A DNA stretch of 64,000 nucleotides, from contig CAJNOP010000119.1 of the NCBI GenBank assembly GCA_905250075.1, forward strand, positions 186,001 to 250,000, given 5' to 3'. Source of the DNA: Rotaria sp. Silwood1. Taxonomy: Eukaryota > Rotifera > Eurotatoria > Philodinida > Philodinidae. Position 1 is the stretch's first letter; every line of letters starts with the position of its first letter. The notes beneath the pieces were generated by a model, which was not told where the DNA came from, made no database searches, and was given only the letters and a program-made list of their open reading frames with translations. Of the stretch, positions 1-17,036 are shown piece by piece. The translations under genes were made by a program, and so were the position numbers.

Positions 1-130
1 TCGATTTCACCTGTTGTTTTATTAAAATGACTTTCTAAATCTTCAGTAAATAATTCAACAAGTTCATGATTTATTAATGTTAATTCTTCATTTTCATACA
101 TAACATGAACTAAATTTTGAAGAATACTAA
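1..130 (-). CDS. possible exon fragment of a gene running off the left edge
   Basis: Read on the minus strand, about 43 codons are open from an acceptor-like site (TTATAG at 131-136) to the window edge. The codon use (GAA, TTA, CAT, GTT, AAT) matches the real genes here, and the peptide is acidic and leucine-rich, containing YENEEL and VELFTEDLESH. The next acceptor-like AG would move the exon edge to 126. I do not recognise the family, and no other exon can be seen upstream within the window. An open frame this long in such AT-rich DNA is suggestive but not proof. Confidence 0.4.
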
Positions 131-2100
131 CTATAATAGAAATATCATATAGAACTAAAAATTTAAGAATTAGAGAAACTTTTCAATATTTTCCCTTATT
201 GATACGTAAGGATAATAATTATATTCGAGTTTTAGTTGAACTTATCATGTTTATAATAAATAATGAAATAATTTATTTGAAAACTTAGAAGAAATAAAAA
301 ATCTGAACAAATGAAAAGTAATTTCTATTAATAGAGATAAGTTTTTTCTTCTTCATTCAAAGTTAAAAGAAAGTTAAACTTTAATAATAATAAATATAAT
401 AATTACATATTACAATGATCAGTTAAAGATAAAATATTTCCTTAAATTAATTATTTACTAACGAACTAAAGAATTAAACTTATCAAAATAAATTGATTAA
501 AACGAAATAAATTATTTTTATTATGAAAAACTTTTCATATAGTTAAACGAATAAGTTTAAATGAAAATGTGTTTTATTAATTAAACAGTTTTATAGTAAC
601 ATAACTGAATAAATCTATATATTATATTTATTGAAATAAATTATTTATGATCATATTCAGATGATATTAAGAATATTTCATAAAATAATATTAAATAAAA
701 AAAAAAGCTTTAACAAAAAATATTTATTATTTATTTTAGAAATAAGAAAAATAAAATAAAGATAATGAATGAAATAATTATTATTGTACACTTGGAAAAT
801 ATTTATTTACGAAAATAAATTACATTATAAGAATATTTAACAATATTTCAATAATTTTAATAATACTGGTGAAAGTTTTTATAGTTAAATTAAGTGAAAA
901 AATGAATTTTCTTCTATGATTATAAGATAAATTTCATAGTTAAAAATTGAATTCAATTGAAGATTTTGACTTTTAAATTTGAAACAAAAATTATTTTTAA
1001 GAATTTCGAGTAACATTTAAACTTTGAATTTAAAATCAATTCAACTTTTTAGGTTTAACACTACTTAAATTAAAAAATAAAAATTCATATAGAAATAGTT
1101 TAAGAATCTAAATAAAAACAAATTCTTATCATTTATCATATCAATACAATACATATAACATTTTCATTTTAATCTTTTATTTAAATATCAGGATAAATAT
1201 ATTGAAAATTTAATTTAAAAAAAAACAATAAAAAATATCAAAATATTTTAAAGCAAAAAAAGAAAATAACTCAAATTTTCAAATATATTAATCAATAAAA
1301 TTCAAGTTTATACATTTTTTTTAAAGTATTTAAGATGAATTTGATTATAAAAAAAAAAGACAATTTAGTCTTGATTTTTTTTTTGTTTCCATAAATTAAT
1401 GTTAAAGAGAATTTTTTCTTCTCTTTCACAACACAATATTTTTAAGTAAGAACAAAACTAGAATATTTAATTATTAGCTTTTATTTCGATTTATTGACGA
1501 CTTTTGATATTAATCAATAGTACACAACTTTATTAAAATTATTACAAAACTTTGATCATCATGATATAGATCAACAAGTATATTAATTAAAAACAAAATA
1601 ATCTATGTGTTTTTTTTTCATTTATCAATACAATTATTATTATTAAATGAAGTTAATCTAAACATTAATTATCATATATATTAAAATGATCAATCATATT
1701 TAATATAATAATTTATAGATTTATAGATTTAATATTAATTTATTTTTTTATTTATAATGCCGATTTTCATCGAATTCTATATGTCATTTTTAGTATTTTT
1801 TATCATCGAAATATTAAAAAAAATCATTTATTAATTGAAATTTATTTTAAGTTTTTCTTCGTTGTTTAAGAAAAAAAAAATTATCCAATATGAATCGAAT
1901 ATCGATTAGTTAATCGAACATATAAAATAATATTTGTACATTATAGAAAAATATTTGATTAATTTTCGAATATATTTATCAATGATATTATTTTATCATA
2001 GGATATAAATAAAACAAATAAATTCTTAGAACTATATTGAAATTTATTTAAATCAAATAATCGATCATTTTCTTAAATTATTTTATGATCTTAACTACTT
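131..2100. other. AT-rich DNA without recognisable genes
   Basis: About 2 kb of very AT-rich sequence, with runs of A or T and many short stop-riddled frames on both strands. I see no coding exon, RNA gene or well-formed repeat. It could be intron or upstream sequence of the minus-strand exon at the left edge, or subtelomere-like spacer. Confidence 0.6.
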
Positions 2101-2101
2101 A

Positions 2102-2453
2102 TATATATATGGGCGTGGCCAGCTTGACTGATACGCCGTTTTGATACAGCCCTGTTGTAAGGATAAAACCTACTATTGTCCAGGCCATATAAGAGAGGAT
2201 CCTATATAACCTTAGATTGGCCCGAACAACACTATGTTTTATCCTTACAATAGTAGAGAAAAGCTACTAGCTCACACGATGAGGGCTAGTAGTTATTCTC
2301 TACTATTGTAAGGATAAAACATGGCGGTGTTCGGACCAATCTAGGATTATATAGGATCCTCTCTTATGTGACCTGGACAATAGTAAATTTTATCCTTACA
2401 ATAGGACTGTATCAAAACGGGGTATCAGTCAAGTTGGCCACCCCCATATATAT
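2102..2453. mobile_element. palindromic foldback element (MITE-like)
   Basis: This is an imperfect palindrome of about 350 bp. The left arm begins ATATATGGGCGTGGCCAGC and the right arm ends as its complement, GTTGGCCACCCCCATATAT. The arms meet near 2275-2285. A motif of about 21 bp, GTTTTATCCTTACAATAGTAG, or its complement, occurs four times (about 2154-2178, 2236-2256, 2301-2321, 2378-2404), so each arm is itself partly self-complementary. TATATA on both sides fits a TA target site. It has no coding capacity. It directly abuts the Tc1-like element that starts at 2455. Confidence 0.8.
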
Positions 2454-2454
2454 A

Positions 2455-3387
2455 CAGTGGTTCGCAAAAAAACTTGGATCAAACATTGGGCTTATATTAG
2501 CGCCTGAGTTAATCATCTTGGAAAAAATCTTTCATTATTTCATACACAATAGTTCATAGTTTAACAACATCCCGTTCATTATTGTGTTCTCTCTTCTTTT
2601 ACTTCAAAAACTTAATTACACGCTTTTTTATGCGATTTGCCAAACTAATTACAACTTATTTTGTCATATGAGTTCATATTTAGTTTGTAAAAAGTTTTCA
2701 GTTTACTTGTATTTTTTAATTATCTTTTCCCAATTCTATGTTTTACATATTTCAAACATTTCATGGGGATTAATATTCGGATTGTTGATTGACGAGCAAT
2801 CTAAAATATGAGAAATAGTTGTGACGATGAGTATTTCTCTTATTTTAGGCTGCTCGTCAATCAGGAAGAATTCGAATGCAACCGAAAATGATTGACATAT
2901 TATGAAACAATAAAGAGACATTGGTTATGTGACTTTTCAGTCGATTCATTGATGGCAACTTTGTAATTTCACAAAATGAATTGATCTGGTACTTGACTGT
3001 ATGTAGTGTTAATTTTACGGTTGTTCATAATTTATTTGTTCAATATTTTAAAGAAGTTTGGTACTTGAGCTGTCCCAACCGATAGGCTATTGTAGGCAAA
3101 GGTGTGTTTGTAGCCTAATGGTTTTTTTTCTGACTGAACGAATTCCCTTCCTTCAATAATATAATCAAGAAATATGCTATTTTTTCGTATTGTTTGGGTT
3201 TATTATATCGAACTTTGCTCTCATAACGAAAAAACACAGATCGATAAAGTAAATGAATATTTTAAGTAGATATAACCTACTAAATATAAATCTACGATAA
3301 CAGCAAAATATCTCCTTCAAAAAAGCTAGGAAATATTAAATCTCTGTGTTGACTAATTCTTCCAAGGTTCTTTTTTGCAAACCATTG
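2455..3387. mobile_element. Tc1/mariner-like non-autonomous element
   Basis: The left end reads TA-CAGTGGTTCGCAAAAAAAC (from 2453) and the right end is its near complement, GTTCTTTTTTGCAAACCATTG-TA (to 3389). The terminal repeats are about 25 bp and a TA lies on each side, as in the Tc1/mariner superfamily, whose ends often start CAGTGG. The 933-bp body shows no transposase-like frame: the short frames inside have no DDE motif pattern. It is therefore a deleted or non-autonomous copy. A hairpin of about 77 bp (2787-2863) lies inside. Confidence 0.75.
2787..2863. repeat. hairpin nested in the Tc1-like element
   Basis: The arms TGATTGACGAGCAATCTAAA... and ...TTTAGGCTGCTCGTCAATCA are complementary over about 32 bp with a few mismatches, around a loop of about 13 bp. 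Weaker complementarity extends outward (AATATTCGG / AGAATTCGAAT). It may be a second small foldback element inserted into the larger one. Confidence 0.6.
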
Positions 3388-3393
3388 TATATA

Positions 3394-4230
3394 GATAAGA
3401 TTTTTATCGATATGATTTACATAAAATAGTTAAATTATCTATGGAATTTATCAATATATTATTTGTCTATTTAAATATGAAAGCATTTTAGAAAATAAAA
3501 TCGTCGATAAATATAAATAAATTATAGAAATATATTTAAACAACTATTGTTTATTATTATTATTATTTTCTATTTATTTATTAAAAGATTTAGATAAAAA
3601 AAATTGAGTATATTCAATGTATATAATTTATTGTTATTGATTATTAATTAAAAATATAGATTTCATTTATTCAGTTTTAATTAATCCATTAAATTAATTT
3701 CATGTTGAAAATGAATTAAACAATAAATAATTTAACAAAACAATTGAAAACAAAAACAATAGTAGAAAGAAAATGAAAAAATAAATAAAATATTATCTTA
3801 ACTTTTCGTTGTGAATAAATAATAGACTATAGATTCTTTCCTATAACAAATTTTTTATTAAAATATATAAATAATTAATATTATACAAACATGTTCAATA
3901 TTAAACAACATGATGCACAATCTTTCAATAAAACAAGAAATTTTCTCGACTATAAAAACTCAATTAAAAATCTTTTTTTTGAAAATTCGAAGATTTTTCT
4001 TTGAATAAACAAAGTAACAAATATTTACATCCGATATAGAGAATTTTATTTTCTATTCAAATGCTTGACTTTTCGATCCTATTTTAAATAAGTTTTTCAT
4101 GTTATAACAAATTTTGCAACTTTCGCTGTGGCTTTGAAATTTCTAGAAAAGAATAATTTAGAGAAAAAATTCCGAAATTGAAAATGATCAAGTGTCGAAA
4201 GAAAAAGTTGCTTTTTAACAATTGTCACTT
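3394..4230. other. AT-rich spacer, nothing recognised
   Basis: Low-complexity AT-rich DNA with no open frame above noise, no RNA gene and no inverted repeat of note. It separates the transposon cluster from the telomere-like tract. Confidence 0.6.
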
Positions 4231-4265
4231 GTGAGTGTGGGTGTGGATGTCTAGGTGACGTCTTT

Positions 4266-4358
4266 CTCCCTTACCCCCACACCTCCACCCCCACCCCCAC
4301 TCCACACCCACCCACACCCACACCCACACCCACACACCCACACCCACACCCCACACCC
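4266..4358 (-). repeat. interstitial telomere-like repeat, (TGTGGG)n on the minus strand
   Basis: From about 4266 to the gap the plus strand is a run of CCCACA-type units (CACCCACACC and variants), which is TGTGGG on the minus strand. TGTGGG is the telomeric repeat described for bdelloid rotifers. The units are imperfect, with some CCCCCAC and CCCACACA variants. A short G-rich stretch in the opposite sense, GTGAGTGTGGGTGTGG, lies just upstream at 4231-4247. The tract ends in an assembly gap, so its true length is unknown. The C-rich plus strand is the orientation of a left chromosome end or of a truncation point later joined to other DNA. Confidence 0.7.
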
Positions 4359-4458
4359 NNNNNNNNNNNNNNNNNNNNNNNNNNNNNNNNNNNNNNNNNN
4401 NNNNNNNNNNNNNNNNNNNNNNNNNNNNNNNNNNNNNNNNNNNNNNNNNNNNNNNNNN
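4359..4458. other. assembly gap of exactly 100 N
   Basis: There are 100 consecutive N, a conventional scaffold-gap length rather than a measured one. It sits inside or at the edge of the telomere-like repeat, so the join between 1-4358 and 4459 onward is not guaranteed. Confidence 0.95.
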
Positions 4459-9241
<4,783 letters not shown>

Positions 9242-9560
9242 AATTAATCTATACACAAAAGAATTTTTTTTTTCGTACTGTTTTGTCTAATGAATTCTTA
9301 TGTGTTTTTTTTCTTCTCTTGTCGATATCATTTTCTGTAATTGTATTCTATCTAATCTTTATTTTTTTTTGTCTGATATATATATATATATATATGTACT
9401 GCAAATTTTTCCAGACTTCATATGCGGAAAAATTATTCCTTGTATTTTTTTTTCTTTTTGGTCTTTGTTTAAAATCAAATCAATTTCTCTTCTATTTCTT
9501 TCAATAATATAAACAATCAACATTTATAAATATATATACTTTTTCGTAATTCTGATTTAG
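9242..9560. other. MELK-FH spacer
   Basis: 319 bp of T-rich DNA with a short (TA)n run near 9378-9394. It ends in TTCTGATTTAG immediately before the fumarase ATG, an acceptor-like sequence that could serve trans-splicing or end a 5'-UTR intron. No gene is seen. Confidence 0.55.
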
Positions 9561-11836
9561 ATGGCAACAAATTTATATCGTGTTTTACCAGCATGTAGTC
9601 GAGCTATTTTAAAAGGGCATATTCGTATGTCCTTATCAGCAACTTCTTGTTTTCATCCATCAATGGTATGTTAAATAAAATAAAAAAAAATGATTTCTAA
9701 ATGATAAATAAATATCATATATAATTAAGATTACAAGAATGCATCATCATGAAGTACCTGTACCAGCTGGAGAAACACGTACAGAATCAGATACATTTGG
9801 TCCTATTAAAGTATCAGCTTCATCTTATTATGGAGCACAAACAGCTCGTTCAATGCATCATTTTAATATTGGTATACCAACTGGTAAATAACATTTAATT
9901 CTATATTATTTATTTGATAGATTTATTTTAATATTTCAATTTTTCTTAAGATCGAATGCCATTACCATTAATTGAAGCATTTGGTTTATTAAAAAAAGCA
10001 TGTGCGAAAGTTAATAAACAATTTGGTCTTGATACAAAAGTTTCAGATGCTATTGCACAAGCATGTGATGAAGTTATTGCTGGAAAACTTAATGATCATT
10101 TTCCATTAAGTGTTTGGCAAACTGGATCAGGTACACAATCAAATATGAATGTTAATGAAGTTGTTTCAAATCGTGCTATACAAATTCTTGGTGGTACAAT
10201 GGGAAGTAAAAAGCCAGTTCATCCAAATGATCATGTGAATAAAAGTCAAAGTTCAAATGATACATTTCCAACAGGTAATAATTTGTTTTTGTTTCTAAAT
10301 AATAGAACTTAATTTTATTTTTAGCTATGCATATTGCTGCTGCACTTGAATTAAATCGTCGATTACATCCAGCATTAAAAGATCTTCATACAGCATTAAA
10401 AAAGAAATCCGAAGAGTTTGCATCAATTTATAAAATTGGTCGAACACATTTACAAGATGCTGTACCAATGACACTTGGACAAGAATTTTCTGGTTATACA
10501 CATCAAGTAGCTATGAGTATTGAACGTTTAAAAACTTGTGAACCACGTTTATATGAATTAGCTATTGGTGGTACAGCTGTTGGTACAGGTATAAATACAC
10601 CAAAAGGTTTTGGTAAATTTGTTGCTCAAACATTACATGATCTTACAAAATTACCATTTGTTGATGCACCAAATAAGTTTGAAGCATTAGCAACACATGA
10701 TACAATGGTTGAACTGAGTGGTGCACTTAATACAGTAGCTGTTAGTTTCAGTACGAAATAAATCAATGAGTTTTGTTTAAAAAAAAACAGGATTTTTACT
10801 TTTTTTTCTTTAGTGAAAATTGCTAATGATATTCGACTATTAGGTTCGGGACCTCGTTGTGGTATTGGTAAGTTATATTTATTTTATTTGTTAAAAATTT
10901 AATTATATTTCTTTTGTTTTTTGTTCTTTTAAGGTGAATTAGTATTACCGGAAAATGAACCAGGTAGTTCAATTATGCCTGGTAAAGTAAATCCAACTCA
11001 ATGTGAAGCTATGACAATGGTTGCTGCACAAGTGATGGGTAATCATGTTGCTGTTACTGTTGGTGGTTCAATGGGACATTTTGAATTAAATGTATTTAAG
11101 CCATTAATTATTAAAAATGTTCTTCATTCAATAAGAATTCTTTCTGATGTTTGTCATTCATTTACTGAATATTGTGTCGTAGGTATTGAAGCCAATAAAA
11201 CTGTATTAGAACGTTATATGCGTGAATCACTTATGTTAGGTAAGTTAAATAATAATAAAATCAAATTAAGAATATTCTCTTCTTTTTTGATCGTTTTCTC
11301 TTTCTCGATGATGGTACAACTATTTAGACGGGAATTATTATCATTGATAGAGTATCAAAAATTAGGAGATGAGTGTTCAAGAAAAAAATATTTAAAGTAC
11401 GTTTTTATGGAAGAGAAACTTTGATTTCATAAAATCGCATCCTGATACATTATTACCTTCATCTAATTTTATTCTGTCGAACTGAAATTTTTATTACTAA
11501 TACTTGGAAGAATTTTCTAGAAATAAAATCAATCATTTCCCTTTTTTTAACGTTCTCCCTCGAGTTTTCAAGTTTCAATTGGTTGTACTGTTTTCAAACA
11601 TTAGAATTAGTTAAATATAGAGGAGTATTCTTAATTTTGTTTCTTTTTAAAACTTCTATGTTAATTATTAATATTTAGTTACTGCACTTAATCCATATAT
11701 TGGTTATGATAAAGCGGCACAAATTGCTAAGAAAGCTCACAAAGAAGGAACAACATTACGTGAAGCTGCATTAGCATTAGGTCATTTAACAGCAGAACAA
11801 TTTGACAAATATGTTAATCCAAAAGATATGGTTTAA
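9561..11836 (+). CDS. FH: class II fumarate hydratase, mitochondrial type
   Basis: Seven exons: 9561-9665, 9730-9883, 9951-10274, 10325-10750, 10814-10867, 10934-11239, 11679-11836 (508 aa; human FH is 510). The enzyme interconverts fumarate and malate in the TCA cycle and, in the cytosol, clears fumarate. Hallmarks visible are [37 protein letters not shown], and the fumarase/aspartase signature [16 protein letters not shown]. The C-terminal part carries TALNPHIGYDKAA-like residues (here [13 protein letters not shown]). The first about 45 residues are basic and Ser/Thr-rich without acidic residues, as in a mitochondrial presequence. The start is the first ATG directly after an acceptor-like TTTAG. 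The 439-bp last intron is longer than the rest but shows no repeat. Confidence 0.95.
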
Positions 11837-13055
11837 AAAACGAACATTGAACAATTTCATTTTTTCTTTTCTTTTTCCTATCCCTAAATAAATATATTGT
11901 AGACAATTATAGTTTATTAAAAAAGAATTAACATCAATTTAATATTGATCTTATTAATGATAAATGGTTTTGTATTTTAATTATATATATATATATATAT
12001 TTATAGCTCAAATTAATTTCAAACAGTTTTATTCATTTAATTATAACAAAAAAAAAACGATATCAACACATTATTTTCGAACTATTATTGTGTTACATAT
12101 GTCATTCTTGCTTATTGTATTTTAATTAGAATTAATGTTTAGATTTTGTTTGCTATGTTTATTATTTATGTAAAACAAAATACGTATGAATATTTTGTAA
12201 TCCTAATATCATGTTTATTTAGTTGAATATATATATATATATATTAATATATTAAAAATAATAAGTTTTTTCGAAGTATAATTTGCCTATGAAAAAAACA
12301 TAAAGAAAAAATGTTAACTGAGATTCGTTTATTATGAATTTTGATAGAATAAAATGACTCTCTCATAAAACCTAATCTTTTGATACGAGCAACAATAGGT
12401 GTGGTTCGATATGAATTCATAAAGGTCATCCTATTTATTTGATTAATTGATTTCTATGTAATAGAGCATTGACATGTTATCTATACAGAAGATCATTAAT
12501 GACATTTTTATCCATAATAACAGAAATATGAATAATATAAAATGAGTACTGGTTTTATCATAGATATAATTATTATTGGATTATACAATCATTAGTCTAT
12601 CGTTTAGCATCACTATTTCAATCAACAGATCAAATAATTAAAAGAAAATTATATAACTGATAATAAAATACCATCTGTTGTATTTTCTAAACTATATAGT
12701 ATAACTAAATAATAAAAAAAAAGAATGATTTGATATTAAATAACATATATTAGAAGTTTCTTTTTCTTTTTATATAAAACAATGAAAGATAAAATGCCAT
12801 ATTTTAGATTTTTATTTATTTCACAACATTCTATACAACAACAACAGCAATAGATATGAATTACATAAAGGTTTTATCAGTAAGACCTTTTTGATTAGTC
12901 ATTATAATTATCATTGTTCTATATCGATACATTTATTACATTCACTCTTTATCATTCTTTCTATTATTATTTACAATAGATAGACAAGAAGAAAAAATAA
13001 TAAGATTACAAGCAAAAACATATACACATACTTCGTAGACGTTGACTTTAGAAAT
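11837..13055. other. AT-rich spacer between FH and PHYHD1
   Basis: About 1.2 kb with (TA)n runs near 11983-12001 and 12228-12243 and a short CAACAACAGCAA stretch near 12837. No exon or RNA gene is recognised. The stretch contains the FH 3' end and the PHYHD1 promoter. Confidence 0.6.
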
Positions 13056-14534
<1,479 letters not shown>

Positions 14535-14715
14535 AAAAAAAAGAAACACTTTTATTATTATTCCAAACGAACTTTTATATTAATATTGAAAAAAAAAAAT
14601 TGTCGGACTATTTTCTTTCCGAAAAAAAAGACCGACATGTAATCAGAATTAACTACAGTATAAATAAAATCTAGCACAAACCGATATCACAAAGAAATAA
14701 ACTGCATTAATATTT

Positions 14716-17036
14716 TCATTGACCTTCTTGTTCTTCGTGTTCCTCATGGTGTGAAGAATATTGAGCACGCCTTGAAGATATTGAACCATTACCACTTCTC
14801 GTTGTTGATAAATGTTGTAATGCTTCTGTTTGATCAAAAAACGGAAGTGTATCAGAACGTGCTCGTGGTTGATTTACTAATTGTGAAGGCTGATGAGATG
14901 TTCGTCGTTTAATTTCTGGTGGTTGTTGACTAATTGATGTAAATGCTGATGGTGCAACTGATGCATGTGCAGCAAATGGATTTGTTTTTGTACGTGTTTC
15001 ATAATTTGGTGTTTTAGGTTGTTGTAATTGTTGTTGTGGAGGTGGAGGTGGTTGACCTTCTTTTTGAATAACTAAATATTTATAAAGAGTTACACGTGGT
15101 GGTATTTCCAATTTTTCAACACGATTAGGAATAAATCGTTTTTCACAACATAATTGAAATAATTCATGAATAATTCTAGTCGCAACTAATTCACTAAGAA
15201 ATAATAATAATAATAATAAAAAACAAAATTTATTAATATTATTTAATTGTTTCTTTTTTTTTTTTTTATACATTCAATTTACCTTGAATTTGTACCAATA
15301 ATACGTAAAATAAAATGTCCATCAGCTTCTAAATATTCATCATTAAAAAATTGAAATAATGTACGACCTTTGCCTTCATAATATATAGGTGGAACAATAA
15401 ACATTCGCGATTGATGATGAATTTTTCTTCCATCACTTAATGTATATACTTCATCACCTGTTGTAGCTTCGGTTTCAATACGACTTTGTACTAGAATATA
15501 TATCGATAAATTTATAAACTATTTTTTTTTTCTTTCTATGTTGTTATGTTATTTCTTTTTTGTTACCTCTCATTATATGTTCATTATCTTCTCGGTTAAT
15601 ATGCTCACCACATAAATCATTAAATGGCCATGTTTTTGTTAATTCATAATCCATTATTTTTAAACGTTCTTGAAGATGCGTTTCTCGTCGAAAAAATAAT
15701 CGATAGATCCATATAAAAAGATCATAAATAGTTAATATAATAACAAAAACAAACCAAAACCAGAGAAATGTAAATATTTGCTAAAATAATATTCGAAGAA
15801 AAAAACAAAAACAAAACTCAATTATTTTATTTTAAAAAATTCAAAAAAAAAGAAAATAATTTTACTTGATTAAATAGATTAATTGGTAAAACACACATAA
15901 CTGTATAAGTATGTGCAATAGGTAAAGCATTTGCTTCACGAATTTGAAAATCGCTAAACAAAAAGATAAAAGAAATTAATGTCTATATAAAATAAAACAA
16001 CAAAGAAATATTTTTTATTTTATCATTTTACCATAATGTTACTTTAGGAAAATATCGACTTGTAAAATCCCAACCTTTTCCTTCATATAAAAGTCGAACT
16101 ACAGTAATACCTAATGACCAAAATGGTTGACCCAATAATAAAGATAGCATTATTATCTGAACAACAATATTTGTAATATAAATAACTTTAATAAATAAAA
16201 ATAAATTTCTTAAATAATCTCCCATATAACGACCAGACGATGGAAAAAAGACGAGAAAACATTTTTTCCACCATATTGTTTCACGATTATTTGGTTGACG
16301 ACGTGGATCATCCACATATTGATCAATAACTGAAATAATAAATTTCATTAAACGTTCACGTTGTTTTTCATCATTTGCTCTTTTATAATTTGATGCAGCT
16401 TCAACTATATCGCGTATATCAACACCTTAATTATGCAAAAGAAAAATGTATATAATATATTATTATAAAAACCAAAAAAAAAAAAAAAATAATATATATT
16501 TTTACCCGATCGTTGACTTAATACTCTCCATAAAACATAAGGTATAAAAAAAAGAAATGCTTGAAAAAGAAGTATAAATGATATCCATTGATAATAACGT
16601 ATTGATGATTCTTGACGTAAAGCAGTATTATCAGGTATTTCACTAGTATCATCAATATAATACGTATTACGTACCCAACATACCTATGAAATTCAAAAAA
16701 GAAAACAAAAAAACAATCAATCAAATAAATTTTAATATATATGAAATTTAGTATACATTATTCGTATAGTCTTCATAGTTTCCTGTAAAAAAAGCAGGAA
16801 CCTACAACAACATAAATTATTTAAATTTTTGAATTCATAAAAATTATATTTAAACATACCCAACATGCAATACGTCTTGATGTAAATTCACGATTTGAAA
16901 CAATTATAGTAAAAGCAATAAGTACAGCACATGTATATCGATAACTAAGACGGTCACCTACTGAATCGTCACTACGAGATGTACCAAGAAATAAAGTTGA
17001 AAATTCTTGAGCAGCTTTTAATATTAATGCTGACAT
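14716..17036 (-). CDS. innexin (gap-junction channel protein)
   Basis: Eight minus-strand exons in transcript order: 17036-16860, 16801-16757, 16683-16506, 16425-16032, 15953-15866, 15780-15567, 15490-15283, 15193-14716 (593 aa). Innexins are four-helix membrane proteins that form invertebrate gap junctions or hemichannels. Hallmarks are extracellular-loop cysteines in RRIACWVPAFFTGNYEDY and NNVCWVRNTYY, then YYQWISFILLFQAFLFFIPY for helix 2. The second loop holds the TLCDFQIRE and TVMCVLPINLF cysteines, followed by helix 4 (FLWFWFVFVIILTIYDLF). The long C-terminal tail is cytoplasmic, rich in Pro and Gln (PPPPPQQQLQQ), and ends in a Glu/His-rich stretch. The paralogue cannot be named from sequence alone. 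An acceptor-like GGTAG precedes the ATG by about 18 bp. Confidence 0.93.

Noticed and set aside
2584..2811. 75-codon frame inside the Tc1-like element as a transposase remnant
   Set aside because: The peptide is hydrophobic AT-rich translation with no helix-turn-helix or DDE pattern.
16028..16348. Independent 106-codon gene on the minus strand
   Set aside because: It is the main part of the fourth exon of the innexin, not a separate gene.
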